Shown: in pieces, positions 10,682 to 22,211 of the stretch
Layout of the letters: every line of letters begins with the position of its first letter
Position numbering within the stretch: position 1 is the stretch's first letter
NCBI GenBank assembly: GCA_025504975.1
Contig: JANUWI010000003.1
Span: 682,001-746,000, forward strand
Direction of reading: 5' to 3'
From: Plenodomus lindquistii
Taxonomy: Eukaryota; Ascomycota; Dothideomycetes; Pleosporales; Leptosphaeriaceae
Length of the DNA stretch: 64,000 nt
The notes under the pieces: model-generated
What the model was told of the DNA's origin: nothing
What the model saw: only the letters and a program-made list of their open reading frames with translations
The model's database searches: none
Program-made: the position numbers and the translations under genes

Positions 10682-11582
10682 ATGAGTTTAATACCAACGA
10701 TCAACACTCTTGTTTCACCATTTCGACGGCTGCTCGGCCTAGCTCCACCACCGCTACAAGACACATCAATGTCGGTATCAACATGCGAGCAGGTCTTTCA
10801 GGCCAGAGCACTCCTCAAGTCTCTCGGTCTACCCACAGAACTCGTCCTCGTCATCCTAGACTACGCAGAATACTGGCCCTTTTATGAGTACTCGGGTGAC
10901 ATTCCACGAGAACTGAAAGCGACAGCACGACCTGGCATTGCATGCGCAGCGAACATATGTTTCGAGACCGCCATTTTCAACAACCCTGTTTATGAGGATA
11001 TTGTCAAGAGTGGTGAACGATGCACAATCAAAAGAGTAGAATTTGATGTCGTGAGCCGCGATCAAGGGTGGACCTCTGAGAACACCGAAGGCACCTTTGC
11101 AACGACGTCGTGGACAGAAGTCTCCATCATGAGGGACACGACAGGACAGGCCGATCGTTCTCCGCCTCTGAATACAGCTCGCGCTCGAATTCATCGCCCT
11201 GAAGACTATCATGAGTGGCTGATTGAGCGTGGAACTGGATGGGAACTTGTGCAAAGACCTGAAAGCGCATCGATGGGGGCACAGGGTGGGGAGGGGCCTT
11301 TTGCGTGGTATCTACAAGGCAACCGTGTCGCCGCGGACAACACGGAATATCACATTGTGTGGACAGAGCACGAGAGTCAAGGCAATGAAGGGTCGGGCAC
11401 TGGAGAAGGGTTTCTACGAGCGCTGAGGGCTGGAGACAGGATTTTGATGTGGGCTAGAGCGAAGGTAAGCCATTGAAATACCTGGAAGGGACGGTAGATC
11501 TCTCAAGCTAACGATATCACAGTACCCCGGTTGGCAGTGCCACGTGGATCATGTCAGGATTACTGTGCGATATGGTTTCTGA
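10682..11582 (+). CDS. F-box-like / uncharacterised ascomycete protein
   Basis: Exons 10682-11464 and 11523-11582 with a 58-bp GTAAGC...CACAG intron; 280 residues. The splice completes WARAKYPGWQCHVDHVRITVRYGF, a C-terminal WARA-x-YPGW motif that I associate with a group of uncharacterised ascomycete proteins. Residues near 45-60 (LGLPTELVLVILDYAEYWP) look like a degenerate F-box (LPxELxxxIL), which would recruit a substrate to an SCF ubiquitin ligase. The middle region is predicted beta-rich. No signal peptide or membrane segment. Function is not established. Confidence 0.75.
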
Positions 11583-11955
11583 TGGAAACGTTGATGTTTT
11601 CCTAATCTTTTACACAGATGTGGAATGCCATATGTAATCATAGGACCGTGTTGACATCAATCGATTGTGATCATTCGAATGACTATGTGTACTAGAGTGT
11701 GGCTTTTCTCATGTGTTCGACATCAATGACGAGTATATGATTGGTCAAAGAAACACTAGGACAGATAACATCTACCAATCAAGATAGTCATATGGAAGGG
11801 GAATTTGTAAGGTTGAGGTCTGGTGGGGCGGACGAGCTGTTTCGACCACAAATCACGCTAGTGGCATGTGGCAGGGATGTGCCGGTGGGACATGCATCTT
11901 CAGATATTTTGGACGGAGAGACAAGACACCACCATCGCCCCTCACTCTACCAACC
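11583..11955. other. Intergenic, upstream of mitochondrial IF2
   Basis: Contains only the 3' flank of the preceding gene and the promoter of the IF2 gene. No motif or small gene recognised. Confidence 0.4.
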
Positions 11956-14900
11956 ATGCGCAGAGCACGTGGCCTTCGGGTAAGCATCATACCAAGTGCA
12001 TCGACAATCTGTTAGACTGCTAATAACGACTGTCAGGCATCTTCCACCCGCGACATCTGCGTCTTTTGCGCCACTCGTCAATTAGCAACCGCTCCCCTCT
12101 CTACATCTGCCTCGGCGGTACAACAGCGTCAGTTCAATTCGTCAAGTCGATCGCCAGACTCGGCCGAAGGAGTCCTACACAAAGATGGAGCCCCGCCATC
12201 GGCACCTTTGACGCAGGCACAGCGGATGCGCATGGCCTTGGCCGCGAGCGCCGCAAAGGCTGCTCCTCCAGCTCAGCCGCAGCCGCAACAAGGGGCTTAT
12301 ATGTCCCCAGCGCAGCGAATGAGGGCTTCATTGGGATCACAAGCACCTCAGCAAAACACGTCACAGTCGCAAAGACAGCCACCACCGAGCAGAGGGGGTG
12401 TCTTTGATGGGCCGGGGCGCAATCAGAGCAGGGACAGATTCGGGCCAATTGGCACAGGAGGGAGAAACGCCAACGTGAACAGCGAATCTCGGCCACCGCA
12501 GCAGGGACGGTTCAAGATCAATATGGATGCTCGGCCGCAGGTAGACACACCCGCATTCGCCTCAGGACAACTCCGGCGGCGGAACGAGCCACAACAATCT
12601 GCGGCCGAGCAGCAGAGAGGCCCAGCGATCACTAGGCCTCCACCAAAGGGTAGGAAGATGCTAGATCAGGATGAGATAGCAAGACTCTTGGGCAACACCG
12701 GTACCCAGGCGCAAAAGCCCTACCAACCGCTCGCTAGAAACGCGGAGGCCCAACGCAAGTGCTTCCACTGTGGCTCTCCGGACCACCTGAGTTTCTCATG
12801 TCCCAATAAGCCGACACTCCGCGAGCCACGACCAGGTCAACAGTCCAACTTTCAACAATTCAACCGCCAACAGACCGGCCCAGCAGTGTCGCAACAGGCT
12901 AATTCGGGAGCGAAAATCATGTACAGACCACCACAGCGCCAACAGGATCAGGGTTACCAAGGCCAGCGCTACTCAGAGGAGTCTGTGGCGGATGCAGCAG
13001 AGGAATGGGCACGCAAGTCGAAGAACTTCGAAGCTGATCTGACTTCTCAGAGTCAGTTACAGGTCGAAGATGGGGGCGGGCGCCGTGTTATCGATGAAAG
13101 AAGACGGAACAAGTTCGCTATTGACGAGCCCGAAGAGACGGTAAACCGCTACGAACAGCCCGAGAAACGGCGGGTGAACGTACGAGCTCGACGAAATTTG
13201 TACGAGGAGGACGAGGACGACTACGAACGACGTAGACCAAAACAAGACCGCAAGAAGGAACGGGATGCAGCAAAGAAGGCAGCGCAGGAAGCAACTCGAA
13301 AGAGCGCACCTACGCCCATTTCCCTACCGGAATACATTAGCGTAGCCAACTTGGCCGGAGCCTTGAAGGTGAAGGTGGAGGACTTTGTGCGCAAATTGGA
13401 AGACCTAGGATTCGAAGACGTACAAAACGACCACATTCTCAATGCTGAACACGCTGGTCTCATCGCTCAGGAATACAACTTCGAACCCATATTCCAGGGC
13501 TCGGTCGATGACGGTGATCTTTATCCTGCTCCGGCGCCGGCACCAGAGGTCTACGCTGAACTTCCTCCACGTCCGCCTGTCGTCACAATCATGGGCCACG
13601 TTGATCACGGAAAAACTACAATTTTGGACTATATTCGCTCAACAAGTGTTGCTGCGACTGAGTTTGGTGGCATCACACAGCACATTGGAGCTTTCAGTGT
13701 GCCCTTGGCCAATGGCAGGAAGATTACCTTCCTTGACACTCCCGGTCACGCTGCGTTTGAGACGATGCGCGCTCGTGGTGCCAACGTCACGGACATTGTC
13801 GTCTTGGTAGTCGCTGCGGACGATTCCGTTATGCCGCAGACCGTCGAAGCCATCAAACACGCCCAAGCCGCCAAGGTTCCGATCATTGTCGCCATCAACA
13901 AGATTGATAAGGCGCAGGCTGACATTGACGCCGTTAAGTTGGATCTCGGCCGGCACGGCATTGAAATTGAAGATTTCGGCGGCGACGTACAAGCCATCGG
14001 CGTCAGCGGCAAGACAGGTCAAGGCATTCCCGACCTCGAAGAAGCCATCACCACCCTCTCGGAGATGCTCGACCACCGCGCAGACCCTCAGGCACCAGTC
14101 GAAGGATGGGTTCTCGAAGGCACGACCAAGAAATCCGGCCGCATCGCCACCGTGCTCGTCCGCAACGGCACGCTTCGCCAAGGTACCGCGCTCGTCGCAG
14201 GAACGACCTGGACCCGCGTGCGCACCCTCCGCAACGAAGCCGGCGCCATTGTCGAAGAAGTAGGACCCGGCATGGCTGTCGAAGTTGATGGATGGCGCGA
14301 CCAACCGATCGCCGGCGATGAGGTCCTCCAAGCAAACGACGAACAACACGCCACCTCCGTGACCGAACTGCGCACCGACAAGGTCGAACGCGAACAAATG
14401 GCCCGCGACATGGAAGCCATCAACGAATACCGACGCCTCGAAGCCGAGCGTCGCGCCGCCGAAGAAGCAGCCGCCAAGGCCCTAGAAGCCGGTGAAGAAA
14501 TCGAACCCGTCGCCGAAACCAAACCCAGCGGTCCCGAAATCGTAAGCTTCATCATCAAAGGCGACGTCTCAGGTTCCGTAGAAGCAGTCATCGACTCCGT
14601 AGCCCCAATTGGCAACGGCGAAGTCAGCACCCGCATTCTGCGCCACGGCGTAGGTCCCCCCTCTGAATTCGACGTCTCCCATGCCGCAGACGCTGCGGGC
14701 CACATTGTAAACTTCAACACGGATATTCCGCCGCATGTTGCCAAACTCGCAGAGGAAAAGGGCGTGAGGATCTTGGACTCGAATATCATCTATCGCGTTG
14801 TGGAGAATGTGAAGGAGTTGCTGAGCGAAAAGTTGAAGCCCGCGGTTATACACAAGGTCACGGGCGAAGCGGAGATTGCGGTGTTGTTTGATATTGGGCT

Positions 14901-15214
14901 GGGGGGACGCAAGAAGATGAAGGTTGCGGGGAGTAAGGTCAGGAATGGAGTTGTGGCTAGGGGATCAAAGGTCAAGGTGCTTAGGGGGGACCAGGTTATG
15001 TACGATGGTAAGTTTCTTCTCTCATACCGGCTGGAGTATGCTGGGTGCTGACTAGATGACAGGAACGGTGAACAACATCAAGAATCAGAAGAAAGACGTC
15101 GAGCAGATGCGCAAGGATACAGAGTGTGGTATCTCGTTTGCCGACTGGGAGGACTTCAAGGTTGGGGATAAGATTCAGTGTTATGACGAGAGTTTCCAGA
15201 AGAGGAGCTTGTAG
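11956..15214 (+). CDS. IFM1: Mitochondrial translation initiation factor IF-2
   Basis: Exons 11956-11979, 12037-15007 and 15063-15214; 1048 residues. The 8-codon first exon plus exon 2 gives a mitochondrial-type presequence (RDICVFCATRQLATAPLS). The third exon completes the terminal motif YDGTVNNIKNQKKDVEQ. IF2 is the GTPase that places formyl-Met-tRNA on the mitoribosome. All GTP motifs are visible: G1 GHVDHGKT (about residue 527), G2 GGITQHIGA, G3 DTPGHAAF, G4 NKID, G5 SGKTG. An IF2-N-like segment is at SVANLAGALKVKVEDFV. The roughly 400-residue N-terminal extension is Gln-rich and, unusually, carries a CCHC zinc knuckle at about residue 249 (KCFHCGSPDHLSFSC, C-x2-C-x4-H-x4-C). Large antisense frames over 13.6-14.8 kb are codon-bias shadows. 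Confidence 0.95.
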
Positions 15215-15511
15215 ACTCATTGGGGGTTTGGAGAAGCTTACGGTTGTACGATGCATACGGTTGGTAAACGCATTTCTTGGCGCATGGGTTGAGCGCTTTG
15301 CATCTAGACTCCTTTGGTGTGCTAACATCTTCATGTACTTATATATGCATGTACGATATTGTATGTACGACTTTCCACAGTTCATCTGTTAGCACCAGTC
15401 TGTTCGATGTCTTAGTGTACGATGCTGCCTGGCCCAGAGTAAATCGGCACTTACCACAGATGCCCCCTACATTGGATCATCGATGCATCTAATCTCACGT
15501 CCCATCCTCAT

Positions 15512-16402
15512 CTACCCGTCCAAATCAAATGCCTCTCTCAACTCCTCCCTCTTATCCTTATCCGGCAGCTGATCTTCGATAAACTTCCACATCTCGCGCG
15601 CAATGCCCTCTCTCTTCTTTGCCAGCACAGTATACTTCTTCCACTCTTTTTCGACATCCTCACGCTCCTTTGCAGTCACCTTTTTCGCCTTACCAACTTT
15701 CAGGGAATCAAGCCTCGCCGTAATTTCTGCTTGCTCAGTCTCGAGTGCATGCACGGCGGTTCGTAGGTCGGCGGTGCTGAGCGTGGAGTTGAGGTCAGCG
15801 AGAGTGCTGCGCAGGGCCTTCGCGTCGGCTTGGAGTGTGGCGGTTTCGGCGCGGAGGTTGTTGATTTGGTCGTCGAGGGCGGCAAGTTGTTCGGTGGTGC
15901 AGGATTCATTTGCGTTCTGAGGTGATGGGTTAGTGTGCTGTGGCTGGGGCTGGGGCCGTGGAGGTGATGTGAGGAAAGAGCTACCTGGATGGCGTGGTAG
16001 ACGATTTGCTTGCCTGGCGCGTGTTAGTACTTGGTGCACGTCGCCATCTTCATATTCTAAGAGGTAATATACCAGCTGGACGCCCTTCAATATGCTTTTG
16101 CTCATGCAGATCCTTCAAGATCTTTGCTGCGGCAGCTGTGCGCTATCAGTGAAAGATAAACCTGGCCGTGACCCACAGCGCGCTTACTTTTGGTGACCTT
16201 GTTATGTAGATTGGCAGAAACATCGATGGCAGAGTAAGGCCGGTTCTGTTTGCCTGCGCACCATTAGGCCGTCGCGCTCAGCAAGGTAAATACCCACCCG
16301 AGGTTGGTGGAGTGAGAGGTGCGACGCACGCAGGTAGTGCAACACCATATCTGATGCCTCATTGGCTGAGGCCTTCTCCTCTGTCTTCTTGCGCGGCGCC
16401 AT
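15512..16402 (-). CDS. HOP2: Homologous-pairing protein 2 (HOP2/TBPIP)
   Basis: Five exons on the minus strand: 16402-16330, 16253-16188, 16135-16073, 16013-15985 and 15916-15512; 211 residues. Splicing yields the family hallmark YLRKQNRPYSAIDVSANLHNKV (written in two parts: YLRKQNRPYS, then AIDVSANLHN) and later GRPAGKQIVYHAIQ. HOP2 works with MND1 to stimulate strand exchange by Dmc1/Rad51 in meiosis. The winged-helix DNA-binding domain occupies about residues 15-75. It is followed by a long coiled coil (LAALDDQINNLRAETATLQA) that pairs with MND1 and a C-terminal acidic/basic tail. Introns are 52-76 bp. The first-intron donor (GTGCGT) was chosen over a downstream GTGGGT because only it restores RKQNRPYS. 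Confidence 0.92.
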
Positions 16403-16673
16403 TGTGAGTGACCAGTGTAGTGGTATGAGGGAGAGCGTGGGTTAGTGTCGCTGGAGGACAGGATCATGGTTAACGTTGAGGCGTGCCAAGAACATGGCTG
16501 TGGTTAAGGAGGAAGGAGCTACCCACCGACCCAGACAGGTGGTGTGGTCACATCTACAGAGTTTCGAACCATTTCACAGAGTGCTCAGAAAGGTCTCTGG
16601 TGCATCGTAATAAGCTTCATTTCATGTGTGAGGCGCGTTGTGGTGATGCGTTGTGACGCAATGCCCCCAAGTT

Positions 16674-19224
16674 TCAACCACCGCGCTCTCCAAACTGTGT
16701 TGCCCAGTCCTCAAACTCCTTTAATCCTTGCTTGCTAACAGACGGTCTAATAGTCTGCAGACTCGCGACGAAATCCTGATATTGAATTGGTCGTATCTGA
16801 TCCATTGTCATGGACAGCAATTTCTCGCCCAGTGAGCGTAGAGGGCCCATTGCAGCATCCTTAGCCAGCGCAGTAATATCAGAACCGGAGAAGCCTACGC
16901 TGTGGTCAGTCGCATGCACGTTTTTAAATATAACCGTGAACTATCTGGCTTTGTACGTACCTTCAGTGAGCCTGACCAGCCTGTCCATGTCTCGCTCGCT
17001 CAGCTCGTGCTTCTGATGGCTCAGCAGTGTCTTGATCTGCTGCTTTCTGACCCAGTCTTCTGGTAGCGGAATGTACTGCCTCCTGACAAAACGCCGCCTG
17101 GCTGCTTCATCGATCGCCCAAGGTAGGTTGGTCGCCGCAAGAACGAGTACCCGAGTCGCATCGCCCTTCTCTTTGTCCTTCTCGCTCAAATCTCTACCTG
17201 CGGCGGCCTTTTGCAAATCTGACCACTGTATGAGGAACTCAGTCTTGATTCGACGTGTGGCTTCGTGCTCTCCTCCGCCTCGAGAAGATAGTAAAGAATC
17301 GATTTCATCCACGAAGATGATTGATGGCGCGAGCATCTTGGCTAGTTGAAACAAGGCACGAACAAGCTTTTCTGACTCGCCCAAGAACTTGGAAGTCAGA
17401 CTGCTGGCAGAGATGGCGAAGAAGGTCGACTTCGACTCCGTAGCCACCGCTCGAGCCAACATCGTCTTGCCAGTGCCCGGAGGCCCGAAAAGGAGCATGC
17501 CACGTGCAGGTTCCCGTAAACCCATGAACAGATCCGGTCGCAAAAATGGGTACACGACTGTTTCTTTCAGTGCGGATTTGGCAACCTCAAGTCCAGCCAC
17601 ATCGTCCCAATGTACCTCATCTCCCTGGATGACGATCTCATTCAGAATCTGTTGAGCAGCCTGCTTGTCTACTCCACGCGGTAAATTTTTCATTATTTCG
17701 CTCGTTCGCCTCTTCCACTCGTCTGATTCCTCGGGCTCCTCTTCCGATGCATCATCATGTGTAGTTGGTATGTCAGGTAATTCAGCACGCACCGAGTTTC
17801 CCCTGGTTCTGCCCTTCCTCATGGCAGCTGGTTGTGAATTTGCGACAGATTCTTCATCAGTAGTCTCCAATGATATGGGCTCAGGGTGATCTTGGCGTTT
17901 TCCATTGCGTGCTCTTGAGTTCCCATTCGATATATTCGAGGTCTTTGGCACCAGTCGACGGGTGCTTGGATCCCAAGTCATACCACTCCTTTCATTCGCA
18001 TTCTCACTATATGATCGAGCAGCTGCAGATGCTGCAAGAGAGCGAGGATCAGGCTGGGGCGTTGGGTATTCCTTGCGATAGGATGGGAATGAGGAAGTCG
18101 TCCCTTGGGCATTGAGATATCGGCTGAGATCGACAGACTTTCGTGGTATGGGTGGCGCTGCTCTTTCTGGTACGATGGTTCTGGGTAGCTCTGAGTCGCT
18201 TCCATCTTGCGGCGGTGGAACAGCATAAGCAGTGGACATTGTGCTTTCGCCGGTCCGAAAGTAAAAGGGCGCTTGAGGTTGTGGCTGTTGTGACTCTATA
18301 AACGAAGACGAAGACATTTGTCTCTCGGTCGCCGGTTTCTCCAAGGAGGACCGGGCTGGGGGAGTCAGCGTTGAAGAGGACGGTGTTGGTGTGGTCAAAC
18401 TCGGTCTACTAGAGTTTGATGTGGCCTTGACAGTCCATGCCTGCGACGCCGCTTTTGAAGCGTCCGGTCGCGACCTCAACGAGCTGGGCAGTTTCGATGA
18501 CGACGGCTTGCCCTCTCTGCCCGGTCGCAATGTTCTCAGCATCCCACCCTTCTTCTTTTCAGGGGACGGCGTACGCGACTTCTTGTCTCCGACAGTCGCT
18601 GGAGTCAGCGTGCTCGCGCTCTTGGTCTGCGTCAGGCTGTTCTCGCGTGTGGATCCAGTGCCTGAGCTTTTGCGCGGGGCCATTGCAGGGCGATATGGCA
18701 GCGGCGGTGGCCTGGACAGATCGCCATAATCGATTGGCGGCACCGAGCCCCCTCCAAGCCAGCTGTTGACGGCTTCAGTATTCTGCGAGGGTGTGGAACC
18801 TCCATGGGGTGGCGGAGTTGGTGCATTCGTGTCCGTCGACTGCGAGGCTACACTTTCCGTTGACTCTGCACGACTCTTCTTCAGTGCTTCCAGCAGATCA
18901 ACTCGTTCTTTGCATTGCAGTTCCAGCTGGCGGAGAGAATCCAGCAGCGCACGTTCCGTCTCGGACGCGGGGCGGTACGTGGAGGGGTTGCGGCGGGAGT
19001 TGTGGTAGTAGATGTGGTCGAGCGCCGTCTTCCACGAGCGAAGGGCCTCTTTCTCGTTGTTCTGCAGAGGATCAGATTAGCACCGATCAGACCATGGCGG
19101 CATGGCTGGCAGCCGTGCTGGCGTGGTCACGCACCTGGCCCTCAAAGTATACCGCCGTCGAGCAGGCAAGGAAGGCCTCGTCGTAGGCCTTCTGCGTCGT
19201 ACTGGCTCGCATCGCAGACAGCAT
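16674..19224 (-). CDS. MIT-domain AAA ATPase of the spastin/katanin (meiotic clade) group
   Basis: Exons (minus) 19224-19135, 19061-16961 and 16894-16674; 803 residues. Exon 1 plus the start of exon 2 encode an MIT-like three-helix domain (AYDEAFLACSTAVYFEG, then EALRSWKTALDHIYY). A coiled segment, about 370 residues of Ser/Pro-rich disorder and the AAA module follow. The AAA module has Walker A GPPGTGKT (about residue 555), Walker B IIFVDEID (about 609), sensor AATNLPWAID, arginine finger region ARRRFVRRQ, and TEGFSGSDI after the last splice. The last acceptor is CGTAG, selected because it restores TEGFSGSD; the neighbouring CACAG would give a stop or an extra residue. Relatives sever microtubules or disassemble ESCRT-III; yeast Sap1/Yta6 are similar in the ATPase. 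The exact substrate is unknown. Confidence 0.9.
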
Positions 19225-19968
19225 CGAGGGAGGGCACCCAGAGTATGCTGACGCCCAAGGTGACGACTAGGGGGCGGCTATCACAAGCAGGTGCAGGTGT
19301 GTGTCTGGCGATCACTCAGTCGCATGCGCCGGTCTTGGTTCGCGCTTCTGTGTGACGTAGCCGCGAGTCGACATCTGCGCAGCTGCGACCAGACGCGACG
19401 CGTGGTGCCCTGTGGCAGCCCAATGCTCAGCCACACGCACACACACCCTCATGGTTTTTGTCGACAAGGCCCTGTCCGCTAAGATTTGTCTCAGTCCAGA
19501 AGCAGGTCGTTTCTTCACAGGCGCAATCACAATCACATGTACGATTTGCAGACTACCGAAGCTAAGGAAATGGTGACCTTATCGATTATGCACCTGGCTG
19601 ACCTGGCTGTGACTGGCAGAGCGCCAACACAACGACTACAATTGTCCATGTACACGTCCTCAGACGCCAACGCTGAATTTCCTAATCATACAAGTATGTC
19701 TGCGCTGGCCACAAAAAGCGCTCACAGGTGCCCAAACATCCCGTACGCCGCCGCCACATGGTCTTCTCAAAAGAATCGTCAAAGTTGGGAAGCCTCTGTA
19801 CATGTACCCTGACCCATCACTTTTCTGTTCCCTGTGACTCAAATGCTGGAACTCTAGATCCCCAGAAAATTCCCGGCCCTCCATCTTCGTGGGACTGTAT
19901 ATATCTTGTCCGCGAAGGTATGCACAAAGCCCCTTGATTTAAATTGGCCAACGGTGCGTGTGCCGTTC
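19225..19968. other. Intergenic between two minus-strand genes
   Basis: Contains the promoter of the AAA ATPase gene and the 3' flank of mitoferrin. Only short alternate-start frames; nothing recognised. Confidence 0.4.
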
Positions 19969-21303
19969 CTATATGGCCGTGGCAGCGTTGGTACTGCGTC
20001 GAATAAAGAATGCCTTTGCCATCTCATATGCCGTCCTGTTTCATGTTAGGAAAATAGCTTCTCGTTTCAGGCCCAAGATGTCCTCACCAGCAAATAGCCG
20101 TACTCGGCATCGTTGTGATGATTCGAGGTTTCAATCCACGGAAATATCCTCTCCATCCTTCTCTTCCGTGTATGATTTTCGCGGCCTGGAATAGGCCTGA
20201 AACGTTCCTGAGCTCCGCATCTGTAGCATTTCCTCGTGTCTGCAGAAGCGTCTTGATGACATCCAATGGCGTAGTAAGACCGGCTGCAAACCCTCCAGCA
20301 ATTCCTCCTGCGAAGCAATGTGTATAGGGATCGTAGCGGCCAGTGGGGTTCATGACTTTGGATAGGGATTCGTACGCCATAAATTGAAGTGCCGTGAATG
20401 GTACTGTCATGCATAAAGTAGTCGGGTAAGAGACGTAAAAGGCACCGATGCCTTCATTGCGGAAGACCTGCTGGGCGCATTGAGGGACGGACTTGTAGAT
20501 TGAGCCATGCAACTGCATGCGCTGCTTAATGACTAGGCATTCGGTCAGGAAGCGGATATGGTAGCCAGGGACGATACGTACCATCGAATGGGTTCATGAG
20601 CGCATCGCTGGATATCGTCGCCGCTGCACCACTAGCCGCTAGTGCACATTAGCTTTCAACCACCCATACCAGGATAATGGGGTCTTGCGTACCTGCGGCC
20701 AGAGGGTGATGCTCCTCGCTCCCTCCCTCGTTTCCTCCAAGGGCGTGTTTCGTGGCTTCGTAAGACGCAAAATACACGGCATGCGCCGGTCCTAGGCCAC
20801 TGTCAGTTCCCATTGGCGGGGTAGTCGCCCAGAGGAGACATGCCTGCGCCCATGACCACGCTGGACAATCCTCTCCACAGTGACCAGAAACCTTCGGCGC
20901 GGGAGATTGTGACCATGGCGTTTGATATGCCACTGTACATGGCGCTTGGAGATGGGTTGACGATTTGCATGCGCGTCTGCAGAGAGGGTCAGCGCACCGA
21001 AACATGGCCTGCGACGCAGGGAAACGGGAGCTGCACACCTTGAGCAGGTCCACGGGGTACATCACCGAGTGTTCCTATCGTGGGGTCAGTGGGCCAGGCG
21101 ATATGGCGGCGAGTGCGGAGGCGTACAGCGATGCCTGCGAACGCGCCCGCAAGCATGTTCGCAGAGAGGGAGAAGTTGGGCGGGAGGGCTTCATAGCTGT
21201 GCGCAGGTCAGCGACGGACAGGCGGCGGGCGTGGTGGTGCAATGGGGCCGCACTCGTGTTCTTCTTCGATGGGCACTGCTGGCCCATCGCGGGTGGTGGC
21301 CAT
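19969..21303 (-). CDS. MRS3/4: Mitoferrin, mitochondrial iron carrier (MRS3/MRS4)
   Basis: Eight exons (minus): 21303-21254, 21196-21127, 21074-21039, 20976-20844, 20791-20693, 20638-20582, 20532-20088 and 20035-19969; 318 residues. Three Solcar repeats carry the carrier signatures PVDLLKTRMQ, PFDVIKQRMQ and PLDVIKTLLQ. The N-terminus HDYEALPPNFSLSANMLAGAF and the segment MNPFDVIKQRMQLHGS are mitoferrin-specific. The protein imports Fe(II) through the inner membrane for heme and Fe-S synthesis. All junctions agree in phase. One intron (20843-20792) has a GC donor (AG|GCATGT...CTAG), needed to read VVMGAGPAHAVYF. Others are standard, and most are 49-62 bp. Seven introns in a 957-nt coding sequence is dense for this window. 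Confidence 0.93.
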
Positions 21304-22211
21304 AAGACGGCCGGCTACGGGCGCCGCAGATTCCAGGATGGCGACGACGGGGAGACGGTGAGAGGGGCAGCTGTGGAAAGCTTGACCGTGTGGCGCCGTG
21401 GGCAAAGACTTGGGATGGGCGGGCAATGGGCACGGTTTCGATGTGGGAGATTTTACTTTTGTTAGCAATGCACATGGGCTAGGCGCGAGCTGCTTAGGAT
21501 ACCCCGACGCCGCCGAGGCGGCATGTCAGGTAGCGTACACGGTAGTCCGCACACGCCCACTGGCCCTCCCTCTGCCAGCAGGCAATGTCGCCCCAGCGAT
21601 GCCGGAGACCAGAGGGCGAAGGCCATCAGGCGTGCATCAACACTGGCGCAGAGTCGTAGTCTGGCTGCTACCATGCGCCGTCTTCCAAATCATGCGGCGC
21701 GGGGAACAGCCTTCGCCTGTCTGCCAGCCTGCCAGATTCTGATCAACAGGCGCCCTACATTGCTCTAGTGCGTGACGGCAGGCTCACATCATCATACATT
21801 ATCGCCATGACAGCTGGACTCGGACATGTCTAGGCCTCGTGCGGTGAGGGGGACAATCCTCGGATTTGGAAAATCTAATCTGATCATCTCCGCTGTCACC
21901 GAATCACCGCGCTGCATCGAGTCAGACCACTGCATCCTGGGTGTCTGAAGTTCTGTGTCAGAATCAAGTGGGATTTTGCTGCTGCAGAGCGATGACTGCA
22001 AGACATGGATTGCCCTACCCTATCTATACACTGTTGTGTGTTGTGAGGTATCTGAATGAAGGCGCCACCGCACTTTCACAGGTACTACGAGCACCCTTCT
22101 GATACCCTTCGCCGGGCTTACATGCCCAAAAGCGTAATGTGGACACGTTACTTTGTGGCAGTTGTTCTTTGGTTGAATGGTCCTGAATTCCCTCCATCAA
22201 AACGTTGCACT
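21304..22211. other. Intergenic between mitoferrin and AsnRS
   Basis: About 0.9 kb with the mitoferrin promoter and the 3' flank of the AsnRS gene. Open frames here start at non-ATG codons, lack a family match and overlap one another. Nothing else recognised. Confidence 0.4.

Noticed and set aside
11465..11476. Stop directly after WARAKVSH in the family-unknown gene at 10.7 kb
   Set aside because: A GTAAGC donor precedes it, and splicing adds the conserved YPGW ending, so the unspliced end was discarded.
13639..14789. Long minus-strand ORFs (252 and 233 codons) over mitochondrial IF2
   Set aside because: They lie fully antisense to conserved GTPase motifs and are explained by GC-rich third-position bias.
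16896..16902. CACAG acceptor for the last intron of the AAA ATPase gene
   Set aside because: It leads to a stop with the best donor. The CGTAG acceptor restores TEGFSGSD.
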